Origin: Dermatemys mawii
Lineage: Eukaryota > Chordata > Testudines > Dermatemydidae
DNA length: 64,000 bases
Assembly: GCA_007922305.1 (NCBI GenBank)
Contig: ML677364.1
Span: 22,551,326-22,615,325 of the forward strand
Direction: 5' to 3'
This document shows positions 35,601 through 43,975 of this stretch, one piece after another (the first letter of the stretch is position 1; each line of letters opens with the position of its first letter). Under the pieces are notes generated by a model, which saw only the letters and a program-made list of their open reading frames with translations, had not been told where the DNA came from and made no database searches. Made by a program: the position numbers and the translations under genes.

Positions 35601-38600
35601 GGCTATTAGTGTTTTTCATTCTAGATAGGTAGTAATAGGGTAAATTTGGGCAACTTTCAGTTTGCCGGAATAATTACATGAAGTTAATTTTGGTGGTACT
35701 TTTGCAGTATTTAACAAAGATTGCTTTATTATTAACCTGTGATTATTTATATGTTCAAACAATTAACTCATGCAATGAAGTTTAAAATAGAAAAGGTCGG
35801 AAAATATTCTTCCTTTAAAATAATTTTTGTATTACAAATCTCACTGTTTATCTTGTTCAGTTTCAGATGGGAAGATCTATGATGCATATGTATTGTATCC
35901 AAAAACCAACAAAGTAGATTGCATCTACACACCAGATAACTTTGTGCTGACCCTGCTTCCTGAGGTTTTAGAGAGACAGTGTGGATATAATCTGTTTATA
36001 CTTGGAAGAGATGACTTACCAGGAAAAGGTAAAATGGAAAAATGGTTGTATTCTCTCATTGCCTTTAAAGTAGAACTGGGTGAGTTTTCTCATCATTCTC
36101 TTTGAATATTAGAGTAAGGTAGGAAAGTTTCACATCATATGATCCCATGGGTCACATCATGAGACAGAGACTGGAGAGTAAGGCACCAATTTTTATAATA
36201 GTAATTCCAGGAATATAGATGCTCTGAAATATTTTAAATTGAAGCTAGGTTGGAATGAAACTACTAGTGGAAGGAGAGGAGGCCACTTGGCAACAAAACC
36301 CAGTGTGTCTCCAGGTTGAACTTCAATAGAGCGAGGTCAAGGGAAGAGAATAGCTTGCCTAAAGGTTTTGGATACTACACCTAGAAAGGGGAAGGTTCAG
36401 GGTTCCTCTCCCAAGAAAAAAGTCATGTAAGACTTTGCACCCAGTTCTCTCTTAATTCCTGCTTCAGATCAACTATTGGCAGCATTCTCCATAGTCCTTG
36501 AATTCTCAATGCTTCAAGAAGGGCTGGTTCTAGCACTGTGTCCTATGTGTGACTGACAAAAAAGCATTGGTCCTGGCAGGATATACTCTCCTCTTCTATC
36601 TGATTCTTCTATTGGTTTAATATTTTGTTATCCCATCTCTAGTTTTTCTTTCTTTTCTCTCTCTATTGAGTGTTTTTTGTCCTGTTGTTCCTCCTCTGAA
36701 GCCTTCCCCTGATTCCCCACTTCCTTTCATTTCCCACTTGATTTTCCCTTCCCTCTTTATTTCCTCTTTCTCCCATCTCATGTTTTCCTTCCATTTTTTT
36801 CATCTACTCCATGGATCCTTCAGTTGTACAATTTTGTTTGTAGAGGGAGCTTAATTGCTGGCCCCACTTGACCCCCAATACAGACAAATCCTTGACATTT
36901 TGGGTACCTTTGCCTCTTTCTGAGAATGTTCAGTGAAGTTTGCTTCTACCTGCCCTTTTCATCTTTCCCTATGACATACCCAGCTTTCCCCCATACCGTG
37001 CAGATAACATCTGTCTGCTGCTTCTTATGCTTCCATGTGATAGGCTTCACACAAGGCACTCCGCTCCTAAATCTCTCTGCAACATGTCTACGGGCAGAGT
37101 TCGAAATAGAGTGTTTTTGGCATCATAGGAGCAACTCTTTCTTGTTACCTTTAAGACCAGGAAAAGAGGAAGAGCAGTGCTCTGTGGGGGAGGAAAGGCT
37201 AATCTGCTAGTGATCTCAGTGAGAGCAAGAGATCTGGTATGATATAGAACATCAAGAAGTTGATTGGTTTTAGTACAATAAAACCTAACCAGTTGGTATT
37301 GAATACTTGTTCTTTCTAATACTTCTGCACTTTCACATTTGCTTAGTATAGAAAAGACAGTTTTTCATTGTTAACATGCTCTTATTTACATTTACACTGA
37401 GATTTATATTAAAACATCAGAATTAAAAATTGCTTCTGAGGTAATTGATTTTGAAATATGGATACAAAGCAAAATAGTTTTTATATACTTGTTATAATTG
37501 CAGAATTCATATTTCTGAAAGAAATCTTTAAATAGAGAGAACTTGTTTTTAGTAGTATTTTTAATTAATGTTTTTCATCTATGGTAGTGAAAACAAGCAA
37601 TAAATCTTCTTCGAGTGCTGGCCCCTATGTATCCCACTGTGGATACACATTCACTCCATGCACCTGGAGACAGAGAACTCTGAAAGCAGCATCTGTTGGT
37701 CCACACACATGCACCCGGGCTTACCTCATGCCTCTTACTGAGGAGGTAAAGGGTGAGGCGGACCAACTGCCTCTCCGTATCCTTCTCACTATGGTTTGGC
37801 TCAGAATCTCTAGAGTCCAAAGCTTTGGTTTTCTCTTTTATTTATTAAAAACTATTGACAGCTATCTATTATCTGATAGTTTTAGTGTTTTATGGTTATT
37901 TTAGTTAGTCTCTCCTGACCTGTGGAGCGCCTCCCACAATTTGGGTAATGGACTATGTCCAGAACTCTGGGCTTCAAAATTTGTGCTTCCTCCCTGCAAT
38001 CCTTCTCAGTCAGTGACGATCACCAGTGCTGTGTGTGCAGCTTTGGGGGAGTCCACATTGTGACAAGGGCAGGAACTTTGCCAAAAGAAGCACCTAATGG
38101 AAAAGGCCATGATGCAGCAATCAGACTCCCCCGACCCCCAGCACACATCAGCCTGATTCTGAGAAGAGTGCACCACCTGCCGTGAAGTCTGACTCAGGAG
38201 CAAAGAAGTCTACCCCCCACTCCCATCAAGGGATCTGTCGTCTTGCTGGGAGAATAGGGAACATTAGCCTAAGTCCTCTTCCCAAATCCACTTTGAAGAA
38301 GTTAGATTCAGCCCTGTTTAAACCGAGCACGTCTATAAGATCAGCCCAAGAAAACCTAGTAAGTCCTATGTCTCAGAGCTCTGACAAGAAAGCCTACAAG
38401 TTTAGGCTCCATTGGCACCAGATAGCACTCTGGCACCTGCAGACCACTAAGTCCAACACGTCCCTACTCACACACACCTTTTGGGGTTGTCTAGCACTCT
38501 TTTTAACACCTGCAGTACAATGGATAAATGGGTCCTGAACATCATCCATTCTGTCTGTATGATAGTTTATGTCCCTCTCCCCTCCAAAACCACCACCTTT

Positions 38601-40110
38601 GCCCCCTTTTGGGGGGCCACTCTCGTGATAAGATTCTCGGAAAAGTGGAATCCCTCTTACAGTGGGAAGCAATAGAGAAGGTGGTTGTTTAGTACCAAGG
38701 GCAGGAGTTTTACTCGACATACTGGGGTCAGACTATATCCTCTCAAATAATCTCAAAATGGATCTCTGACTGTTTAATCCCCTCCTCCCCAGGGTGACAG
38801 CTCATTCCACAAGAGGGCAAGCAGCATCTCTGGCATCTCTTCAAGAGGTGCTGCTGCTTGATACCTGCAAAGCAGCTACAAGGGCCTCCATCCCCGTTTG
38901 AGACACACTGTGCCTTGGTACAGGACTCCTCTGCCAATACATCTTTGGAATCACAATCCTTCATTCGGTTCTGCCATCTACAACCTCTCACCCTCCTTCT
39001 ATCTGAGTACTGCGTGTCAATCACCCACATTGAATACCCGTAGGGACCAGCACTCGAAGAGAAAGTTACTTATCTTTTAGTAACTGGAAATTCTTCGAGA
39101 TGTGTGGTCCTATCTGTATTCCTCTACCTGCCCTCCTTCCCCTCTGCTTCAGAACGTCTCTGATCTGTGAGAAGGAACTGGAAAAGCAGTCAGTCCACCC
39201 CGCCCTTTATCTCCTTGGTTGGTGCCACAAGGTAAGCCGCGGACCAACGGACACTGCTTTCAAAATTCTCCAGCTCTGGGTGCATTCAAAGCATGTGTGT
39301 CATCCACAGTAGAATACAGATAGGGGCCACACATCTTGAAGAACCTCCAGTTACTATAAGGTAGGTAATTTTGCGTGGATTAAAAAAAACCAAAACCAAA
39401 TCAGCCATATCATTAAAGTAAGGCCTGGAGTGCATGTCTAAAAGTGTTACCAGAATAGCTATGTTGGTAAGGTGTGTGGTTTTCTTGCCACCAAATACCT
39501 CTCTAGTGTTAACACAATTGTGTGTATAAAAGTGTGTACAGCTTATTTTGCCTTTCTACTGGATATGCTATGCTGGCATAGACACTTTGTACTGGTAGAG
39601 GGGTTTTGCCACTTTAATTACGCTGACATAAGAAAAAGTAAATATCTATTTTTAATGTGGGGGGGGGGAAGAAATTCTTTTGTATGAGCGAAAAGTTGAT
39701 AGTTGTTTGTGTCTTTTACAGCTGTGGTCACTGTTGTTGATGAAACCATTAAACAAAGCAGAAGACTTATAATTGTATTAGTATCAGAATCCTCCAGTTT
39801 CAGTTTATTAGAGGATATCTTCGAACAGCAACTGGCTGTGTACAATGCTCTTATCCGGGATGGAATTAAAGTTATTCTAATTGAGCTGGATAAAATAAAG
39901 GACTATACGAACATGCCCGAATCCATCAAATATATTAAGCAAAAGCATGGGGCCATCAGATGGAAAGGAGACTTCACAGAGAGATCTCATTCGGCAAGTA
40001 CAAAATTTTGGAAAAATGTCAGATACCAAATGCCACCCAGATGCCCACCTTCTTCAGAATTACGCTTGCTGCCAACAGCCTTGAACAGCTTTCAAACCAC
40101 AGAAAGATGA
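14723..40110 (+). CDS. IL1RL2: Interleukin-1 receptor-like 2 (IL-36 receptor), ten coding exons
   Basis: Join of 14723-14777, 16155-16410, 18409-18595, 21316-21478, 26522-26587, 29834-29957, 33063-33199, 33886-34029, 35861-36028, 39722-40110: 1,689 bases, 562 residues (human about 575). All junctions have AG/GT ends and compatible phases. Layout: signal peptide 1-18, three Ig domains to about 329, membrane segment about 336-355, TIR domain from about 380. TIR box 1 is YDAY (384-387), box 2 is RDDLPG (427-432), box 3 is FW (529-530). The TM-proximal GYLIGGLLA, the CHAGEVAAYI block of Ig3 and the C-terminal RYQMPPR tail match IL1RL2 better than IL1R1 or ST2. In the family this chain binds IL-36 cytokines, recruits IL1RAP and signals through MyD88 to NF-kB and MAP kinases at the plasma membrane. 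Expression is not shown by the sequence. Confidence 0.92.
15095..15812. mobile_element. DNA transposon with 98-bp near-perfect inverted arms
   Basis: Left arm 15095-15192 and right arm 15715-15812 are reverse complements of equal length with about two mismatches (both begin GTGGAGACTTCTCAAGACC from the outside). The 5-mer TCAGT flanks both ends (15090-15094 and 15813-15817), a likely target duplication; the repeat can be read as up to nine bases (TCAGTGTGG). The 522-base centre has no reading frame of interest. Non-autonomous; superfamily not determined. It lies in intron 1 of IL1RL2. Confidence 0.8.
16155..16410 (+). CDS. IL1RL2: IL1RL2 coding exon 2 (Ig domain 1)
   Basis: Acceptor TTTTTAG, donor TG|GTAAGA, phases 1 and 2. 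Encodes the first Ig domain: disulphide cysteine in TIDC, core tryptophan in LTWYKS, SRIHQHENLLWF, and EDSGSYECV. The SRIHQ..LWF..P motif is shared by IL1R1 and IL1RL2. Confidence 0.92.
16683..16973. mobile_element. hAT-like MITE
   Basis: Ends are TAGGGCTGGTCAGAAAAT and, inverted, AATATTTTCAACCAGCCCTA, with an AT-rich interior. No clean target duplication. In intron 2 of IL1RL2. Confidence 0.6.
18409..18595 (+). CDS. IL1RL2: IL1RL2 coding exon 3 (Ig domain 2, first half)
   Basis: Acceptor TTCATTACAG, donor AAG|GTATAA, 187 bases. Encodes SCNKIYFNVIVF, GLCFN, IVCPHLDNFRDE and HWYK. Continues from Ig1 by the typical SC...V.VF linker. Confidence 0.9.
18596..19149. other. Intron 3 of IL1RL2, left part
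   Basis: No gene or clear repeat. A minus-strand frame at 19071-18826 is probably chance; it has no recognisable domain. Confidence 0.4.
20307..20718 (-). mobile_element. Nested MITE inside the hAT element
   Basis: Ends read TAGGATTACCAGCAAAGGG and, inverted, CTAGGGTGACCAAATGTCCC, the same family as the copy at 32191-32314. The 8-mers TTCTCACT (20299-20306) and TGCTCACT (20719-20726) match at 7 of 8. Removing it rejoins the hAT coding relic (CTGTTCTCACT to GTCTGGTAACGTTG). Confidence 0.8.
20376..20660. mobile_element. Third-level nested element
   Basis: Interrupts the 20307-20718 MITE between GGCTCCTATATAAG and GAGAGAGCCCC. Interior has the TTAAGATATGCAATTTCAGC and AGCTGAAGTCGGCGCATCTTAG inverted pair and ends near AGTGAAGACATACCCTAAG, a short GC-richer MITE. 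Exact ends and target duplication are uncertain. Confidence 0.6.
21316..21478 (+). CDS. IL1RL2: IL1RL2 coding exon 4 (Ig domain 2, second half)
   Basis: Acceptor TTGCATTTAG, donor ATAG|GTAAGT, 163 bases, phases 0 and 1. Encodes ECNLIDNERFL, NDSGNYSCKMTY, GKEYNISRNIYVTVI. The GNYSC cysteine closes Ig2; two NxS/T sequons are visible (NDS, NIS). Confidence 0.92.
21965..22510 (+). repeat. GC-rich hAT-like MITE (same family as 3020-3945)
   Basis: Starts TAGCCAAACTTTTTGGCCTGAGGGCCACATCGGGGTT and continues into C-rich blocks (CCCCTGACTGCCCCC and similar). Same family as the element near 3 kb, opposite orientation. The open frames here reflect base composition. Confidence 0.6.
22540..23010 (+). repeat. 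LTR-like segment upstream of the intronic ORF
   Basis: Contains a TATA-like ACTATAAAAATAGGG at about 22750 and a polyadenylation signal AATAAA at 22968-22973, about 217 bases apart and in the order expected in an LTR. The stretch GTTTTGCCATGGAACTCTGGGTTC is familiar to me from turtle LTR-like repeats, without a firm family name. No clear ends or target duplication. Confidence 0.4.
23033..23056 (+). repeat. Left copy of a 24-bp inverted repeat around the intronic ORF
   Basis: GATTGGCT, nine variable bases, AAGATAT. Its inverted partner at 25357-25380 matches at 19 of 24. The pair encloses the 562-codon frame and may lie at or just inside transposon ends. Confidence 0.55.
23450..25138 (+). CDS. 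Uninterrupted 562-residue transposon-type protein, superfamily unknown
   Basis: Complete frame from ATG to TAG with no frameshift. N-terminal cysteines at 5, 13, 16, 42, 56, 57, 60, 93 and 96 suggest a treble-clef or other zinc-binding region. An acidic, serine-rich linker follows. The core has FIDSSKTSLKAVLLHNGN (Asp260), which looks like the first strand pair of an RNase-H fold, then a CCFLC cluster (332, 333, 336) and, near the C terminus, DEHGERFHQ (508-516) with Glu512 as a possible third acidic residue. I recall similar predicted proteins in many turtle and arthropod genomes, but cannot name the superfamily. It lies in intron 4 of IL1RL2, same strand, with no plausible splicing into the receptor. 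Position 314 is Asn in CGNLKVV, where I recall Asp in related copies; this may have inactivated it. A domesticated gene is the alternative. Confidence 0.7.
   Translation: MPRTCVNSADNFCYVCGEVTFASQKHSITTMVKKAYRLYFGCKIGDQDKRWAPHICCNTCATNLRQWLNRKRKSMPFAVPMIWREPTDHTSNCYFCMVPPVGKGVSKKKKWTVHYPNIPSAIHPIPHGEGLLVPDAPESFSLESDEEEDETSGPEPSICQDPHFLPSSSSEPHLITQAELNDLVRDLELPKSKAELLGSRLQQWNLLAGDVRVSMFRDRQKDLVPFFFMEGDLVACNNIDGVMAALNIVHDPDEWRLFIDSSKTSLKAVLLHNGNVLPSIPVGHAVHMKETYDNMKQLLRCINYDQHQWQLCGNLKVVALLLGLQTGYTKYCCFLCEWDSCARDSHYMKKDWPLRQSLEPGRKSVQHPPLVESRKILLPPLHIKLGLMKNFVKAIDKTQAAFKYLRGKFPRLSEAKIKEGVFVGPQIRELLRDDAFDRALRGKEKTTWKAFQLVAIHFLGNNKADNYRLLVENLLKAYKSLGCNISLKIHFLHSHLDFFPPNCGTVSDEHGERFHQDIATMEKRYQGKWSPSILADYCWTVTRDAPFNEYKRQAKKHRVDTE
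25357..25380 (-). repeat. Right copy of the inverted repeat around the intronic ORF
   Basis: ATATCTTAGAAACAGTAGCCAATC, the inverted partner of 23033-23056 (19 of 24 identical). Confidence 0.55.
25587..26080 (+). repeat. Interspersed LTR-like repeat
   Basis: From GTGATGGAGTTAGACCAGAAGG through AGGCCAATCAGG and CCCTGAGGTAAG to TAGGGTCCCTGGGCTGGAGCC. I recognise this as a common turtle repeat of LTR-like type; boundaries and class are uncertain. Confidence 0.5.
26522..26587 (+). CDS. IL1RL2: IL1RL2 coding exon 5 (linker to Ig domain 3)
   Basis: 66 bases, acceptor TTTTTAG, donor CTAG|GTAAGA, phases 1 and 1. Encodes ETPLKKRTEILYPRNNTIEVDL, resembling the IL1RL2 YPKN.SIEV.LG linker. Confidence 0.88.
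26915..27645 (+). mobile_element. CR1-type LINE 3' fragment
   Basis: Begins GAGGTTCAGAAAAGGGCAATGAGAATAATTAGGG and ends GACACTGGGTTAGATGAACCATAGGTCTGATCCATTATGG. 5'-truncated. In intron 5 of IL1RL2. Confidence 0.75.
27702..27722. repeat. (GT)n microsatellite
   Basis: Uninterrupted GT dinucleotide run in intron 5. Confidence 0.9.
28340..29163. mobile_element. Composite MITE with gcagaattc ends
   Basis: Left edge TACAGAATTCATGTCCAGTGCAGAG and right edge AGGTGCAGAATTCCCCCAGGAGTA are the ends of a repeat I associate with turtle MITEs. The middle is mixed low-complexity and unassigned, so this may be more than one insertion. Confidence 0.4.
29834..29957 (+). CDS. IL1RL2: IL1RL2 coding exon 6 (Ig domain 3, first half)
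   Basis: 124 bases, acceptor TTTTCCAG, donor ATCA|GTAAGT, phases 1 and 2. Encodes GSNVIVDCNISSFKDNSIAI, then SWRFNNTLVNFLF and GRVQEGN. The Ig3 cysteine is in VDC; the W..NNT motif is typical of IL1RL2. Read-through into the intron would stop at once (CAG TAA). Confidence 0.9.
30646..31490 (-). mobile_element. CR1 LINE in minus orientation
   Basis: Begins ATCATAGAAACGTAGAGTAGGAAAAGGACCTAGAGAGGTCATCTAG, the reverse complement of the CR1 tail, and continues with antisense RT C-terminal sequence through TCTCCTCTGGACTTTCTTCAA and AAACTGGACACAGTACTCCAG. Interrupted by a MITE at 30726-30846. Confidence 0.8.
30726..30846. mobile_element. hAT-like MITE nested in CR1
   Basis: Begins CAGAGGTGGGCAACCTGTGGCCC and ends within GGCCAATGGGAG. 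The flanking 8-mers ACCTAGAC (30718-30725) and AGCTAGAC (30847-30854) match at 7 of 8; removing it rejoins CR1 sequence. The right end looks truncated. Confidence 0.65.
32191..32314 (+). mobile_element. 124-bp hAT MITE nested in the Tigger-like element
   Basis: TAGGGTGACCAGATGTCCCA to, inverted, TAGGGTGACCAGACAGCAAA. Flanking 8-mers AATGCGTA and AATGCGCC match at 6 of 8. Same family as 20307-20718. Confidence 0.8.
32592..32625. repeat. (GT)n(AT)n microsatellite
   Basis: GT run passing into an AT run, followed by AT-rich sequence. Confidence 0.95.
33063..33199 (+). CDS. IL1RL2: IL1RL2 coding exon 7 (Ig domain 3, second half)
   Basis: 137 bases, acceptor GGATAG, donor CCAG|GTCAGG, phases 2 and 1. 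Encodes SNGYLFSTVTLNITEVKQED, then YGRQFVCHAGEVAAYI. The VCHAG cysteine closes Ig3; this block is close to human IL1RL2. Confidence 0.9.
33886..34029 (+). CDS. IL1RL2: IL1RL2 coding exon 8 (transmembrane segment)
   Basis: 144 bases, acceptor GATGTAG, donor GAAG|GTAGGT, phases 1 and 1. Encodes NFQGYLIGGLLAPVFVTVVA, ILIYK, then the cytoplasmic FKVDIVLWYRKSCC. One hydrophobic segment, residues about 336-355. Confidence 0.93.
35166..35565. mobile_element. Probable hAT-like MITE
   Basis: Left edge GTTCTCAACCTTTCCAGATG and right edge GGTTGAGAACCACTG are inverted relatives. Interior has GGGCTTGGGCTTGGGC units. Weak evidence; two separate fragments are possible. Confidence 0.4.
35861..36028 (+). CDS. 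IL1RL2: IL1RL2 coding exon 9 (TIR domain, boxes 1 and 2)
   Basis: 168 bases, donor AAAG|GTAAAA, phases 1 and 1. Encodes SDGKIYDAYVLYPK, LLPEVLERQCGYNLFILGRD and DLPGK. The acceptor CTTGTTCAG is followed six bases later by a second in-frame acceptor TTTCAG (35865-35866), so two isoforms differing by two residues are possible. Confidence 0.93.
37605..39355 (+). mobile_element. DIRS-type retroelement with tyrosine recombinase relic
   Basis: In intron 9 of IL1RL2. Left end 37605-37800 and right end 39100-39355 are diverged inverted copies (CACTGTGGAT / TACTGTGGATGACACAC; GTTGGTCCAC / GTTGGTCCGC on the reverse strand). Near the left end is a gag-like stretch (SRTLGFKICAS, DDHQCCVC). The right part encodes a tyrosine-recombinase-like motif with HSTRG (38813-38827) and LDTCKAATRAS. 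A perfect-looking palindrome CTCGAAGAGAAAGTTACT / AGTAACTGGAAATTCTTCGAG straddles 39051-39101, as in the terminal/circle-junction sequences of DIRS elements. The reverse transcriptase is largely missing. Inactive. Confidence 0.75.
39722..40110 (+). CDS. IL1RL2: IL1RL2 coding exon 10 (TIR domain, C terminus)
   Basis: 389 bases ending in TGA. Acceptor CTTTTACAG. Encodes DETIKQSRRLIIVLVSES, YNALIRDGIKVILIEL, MPESIKYIKQKHGAIRW, TKFWKNVRYQMPPR. In mammals this exon also ends the protein. The tail after MPPR is shorter than in human and divergent. Confidence 0.95.
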
Positions 40111-41290
40111 GGCATATGTCACTTGAATGGCCCCGGGCAGCTCCTTTTCGAATGCTGTTTTGATGGATTTTATTAGAATGCTAATTGTGTACATGATCAA
40201 TGGATCACTTAAAACCTATCAGGATTTCATTCAGAAGTTAAAGAAAGCTAATTAACTATCATTTGACTGTGCAGAGCTAGCCAGCAGGACACACAGTAGT
40301 AGTCCTTCAGTGTTGTATCAATGACAATATTAGAATGATGACATCAGAAAAGAAGCGCCAAACACAGAAGAAACCTCTGGGGGAAAAATAAGCTTTTGAA
40401 AGGACACTTTTCAAATCCTTTACAAACAGTGTTTTTCTAGGAAAAAACTGAATTAAAGCAGATTAAGTATAATGAACATTCAAGTATCTATCTTTTATGT
40501 TAACTGGGTCCAGATTTATATTCTGAGTTTCGTTGATATTGTATGTCTTTATCCTAGGTGATTCAATTGCAGTAGTTAAAGAACGATTAATGAACTTCAC
40601 TTCTATCACTGATTTATTCAGTGGATCCAGGTTAGACCCTCTTCACCCTGCCACGAAGCATGGTCAGACATTGCCATGCATATCCTGCAAAAGCTAATCT
40701 TACTCTGAATTGTAGCTCTTCAGGTCCCAACAATTACATTTTTAGATGAAGATGAATAGTTTGAAAGATGGAGGCAGTCCAGCTGAAAGATGCTACAGTG
40801 CTTAGTTTTTAAACATAATGTTACTGAACATATTTTAAATGATCTGGAAGAGGGGCAAAGGATTAAACAGATGTAAAATGTTAAATTACTTCACTGATAC
40901 CTCATGAGTTTGGTATGGCTTGGTATATCTGGACCCACTAGAGGATTCTGGGAGCAGGATTCTTTTAGCATTAGATAAATGGAGTGAAATACTACTGGAG
41001 GTGCTGAAATTGCACTGGAATGGTTAACAGCGGCTCGATCGGAGTGTGTGTTTCAACATCGAACTTCGGAATATCAGAAGGGGAGCCAGCCCACAAAGTA
41101 AGTACACGTAAGATCATGTGATCAGTGGGATTGGTAACATGGCTGATGTGAGTCAGAAGGACCCTTTTTGAATAACCTTACACTAAGAGCTTGACTGATT
41201 TATGGGACGGTAAACTACGGATGAGCTTTGGTTTGTGTGTCCACTTTGCAAACCCTTGCAAATTATGAAGAAAACCAGTAATAAATGCCT
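40111..41290 (+). other. IL1RL2: Probable 3' UTR of IL1RL2
   Basis: No further coding signal. AATAAA at 41280-41285 is the first clear canonical polyadenylation signal I noticed, but its use is not shown. The transcript may end earlier at a variant signal. Confidence 0.4.
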
Positions 41291-41458
41291 GAGGCGTATT
41301 TTGGAAACATGATTCCTTTCAAAACAAAAAGGTATATAAGTGCTAAGCAAAGTGAATGAGTCAGTTTGGATCAATTCCCCAATTAATATCTGAAGAGGTT
41401 TGAGACTGAGAGACAGAAGTCATCAGGGTAACAGAGGGACCTTTGCAAGATCTTAGAA

Positions 41459-41762
41459 CAGGGGTCGGCAACCTTTCAGAAGTGGTGTGCTGAGTCTTCA
41501 TTTATTCACTCTAATTTAAGGTTTCGTGTGCCAGTAATACATTTTAACATTTTTAGATGGTCTTTTTCTACAAGTCTATAATATATAACTAAACTATTGT
41601 TGAATGTAAAGTAAATGAAGCTTTTTAAACATTTTAAAAACCTTATTTAAAATTAAATAAAAATGCAGAGCCCTTCCGACTAGGACCCAGGCAGTGTGAG
41701 TGCCACTGAAAATCAGCTTGTGTGCCGCCTTCACCATGTGTGCCATAGGTTGCCTACCCCTG
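41459..41762. mobile_element. hAT MITE with perfect 8-bp duplication
   Basis: Ends CAGGGGTCGGCAACCTTTC and, inverted, CAGGGGTAGGCAACCTATGG. The target duplication TCTTAGAA (41451-41458, 41763-41770) is identical. Interior AT-rich. Confidence 0.92.
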
Positions 41763-42059
41763 TCTTAGAACCAGAAGTTGTAACCAAGGCCATATTTCAA
41801 GGGACAGACCAAGTGCCTCAGAGGGGAAAGAGAAGTAATCTCCATCTAGAGCTGGTAGATATCTCTGTGGTGTTTGCCAATCAGGATACTTGTAAGGCCA
41901 ATATAGTTACTGAGGGTTTATACTTGGGGAACTGAGGCTTATGGAAAAGAATGTATACCATGTAACCTTAACTGCTTGTGTGATTCTCTCTCAAATAAAT
42001 GACTGTATATTAGGCAGACTGGTTTCCAAATTCTCACTGGTATTGGCAAACATCTGCCC

Positions 42060-43975
42060 AACTTGGGCCATTAAAATATCCACTTCAACACCAGGGACTC
42101 AGTGTGTCCCAGGCTCCAAGCCATGCTCTGCTTGTGGCAAACCCAAGTCTGTAAGCGACCCGCATGCAGCTTGTCTGAAGTGGCTCAGGGAAGCTCACAT
42201 CAAAGACAAGTGTAGGATCTTCGGAGGCTTCAGGCCAAGGACCTAAAAGGATAGAAACATTCGTCTGAATGCTCTGCTAGTGGAGGCAGCCCTCCGACCA
42301 TCTCTGGAGCCATCCTGCTCCAAATCATCTCTAAGTACTTTGGCCTCGGTATGAAGTGTGCTAACGGCACTGTGCTCTGTCCAGTACTGTTCGCCATACC
42401 TGGTGCTGAGGAAGAGGCATAAGAAACAGTGTGTGGAGAGAGAGAGAGAGAGACAGAGGGTGCTTTCTGGCACCAAAGAGGGACATGAGGGGGTTAGGTG
42501 ATATGAGCCCCTTGCCAGGCCACTTATCCTCCCCAGAACTGCAATTCGTTCTCGCAACCTCCCTGAGGGCATCAAGCCCAATTCCGGACCCACCTCTGCC
42601 TCCCAGGAGTGGTCATGATCCCTCATGCCTTTGGGCCCCCTCGACTGCAGAAGCCTTCCAGGGGGCGAAGGACATGTTCCTTCTGGGCAGACTGAGGAGG
42701 AAGTACCAGCCTATCCTGTAGCACTAGCCACCTTCATCCTCGTCCCGGATGAGGTGATAGCAGGTCCTTCCAACCTGCTCCTGCTAGATGATTTTAGGGA
42801 TCATCAGGAGCTCCTGAAGCGGGTCCCCATGAATTGGGCTGAAAGTGGAGGAACAGAAAGAGTCCACCCACAGCCTAAGTGACATCTTGGCTGCTGCAGC
42901 CCTCTCAACAAATACTTCAAGAAGCTGAAGTTCCACACAATCTCCCTGGCCTCCATCATTCCCTCCCTGGATCCGGGAAACTGGTACACCGCCCTTGACT
43001 TAAAGGAAGAGTATTTCCACATTTCCATCTTCCATGGATACAAGAGATTGCACTGATTCATGGTGGGCCAGTGCCACTACCAGTTCACTGCACTCCCCTT
43101 TGGTCGGTAGGCAGCCCCAACAGTTTCTAGGAAGTGTATGGCAGGGGTTCCAATTTATCTGAGGCATCAGTGCACCCAAATGTCCCCGTTCCTTGATGGT
43201 TGGCTAAGCAAGGTTCATTTGCAAGCTCAGGTTCAGCAAAGTATCAGCATAGTACAGGCCATCTGTCAAGAACTGGGCCTGGTAATAAATGAGCAGAATC
43301 AACATTGCCCCATACAAACGATGTAGTTTATAGGGGCAGAGCTCGACTCCCCATAGTCCAGAACCAGGCTTCTGGCCTATGTTGGAAGTAATCATTCATG
43401 TAATCGCCCACCACATTCACGACCTCTCATGTGTGCCTCAGGTTGTTGAATCACATGGCAGCGTGCACTTACGTGATGTAGTACACGTGGCTGGTATCAG
43501 TCTGTTTCCTGGGCAGGCGCCGCTTGGATTTGATTCTCACGATCCTGTTGACTGTCTTAGTATCATTGACCTGGTGAATAGTCAATAATGAATTGGGTGC
43601 CCTTTGCTTCTCCTATACCCATCAGTGACCTTAGTCTTGGATGCTTCAGACCTGGGGTGGGGAGTCCACCATGGCAGTTTCAGAACTTCTTGGGACCAGA
43701 GGCCCTGGGAAGATCATGTCCATTCCAAGACCCACCCTCATTCCCTTCTCAGAATTACCAGCAAGAAGAAACTGAGCAGCTGTGGGGCTGGCAGCACACC
43801 TTATACCGGTGCATAGATGCAGGGCTTATGGAGGCACTAGGGCCAGCCCTATGGGTACCACTAAAGGAAAAAAATATCTGGCAATTGTGCACATGGTGCA
43901 TGCACACCTATCATGGAATGCACATGAGCAACACATCTCAAAAAACAACAGTTACGAAAGGTCAGTAACCATTTT
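42060..43975 (+). mobile_element. DIRS-like retroelement relic with RT and RNase H
   Basis: A gag-like cysteine motif near 42120-42215 (CSACGKPKSVSDPHAACLKW, then DKCRIFG) is followed by broken reverse transcriptase blocks: WYTALDLKEEYFHISIFHGY (about 42981-43040), then QFTALPFG, then FLDGWL (about 43190), then an RNase-H-like LVLDASDLGWGVHHG (about 43629). Catalytic YLDD would be expected where FLDG is seen. The right edge is ACAACAGTTACGAAAGGTCAGTAACC, a hairpin-like DIRS end. Many stops and frameshifts. Confidence 0.7.

Noticed and set aside
14723..40110. Naming gene 1 IL1R1
   Set aside because: Membrane segment, Ig3 and TIR tail match IL1RL2 more closely than IL1R1.
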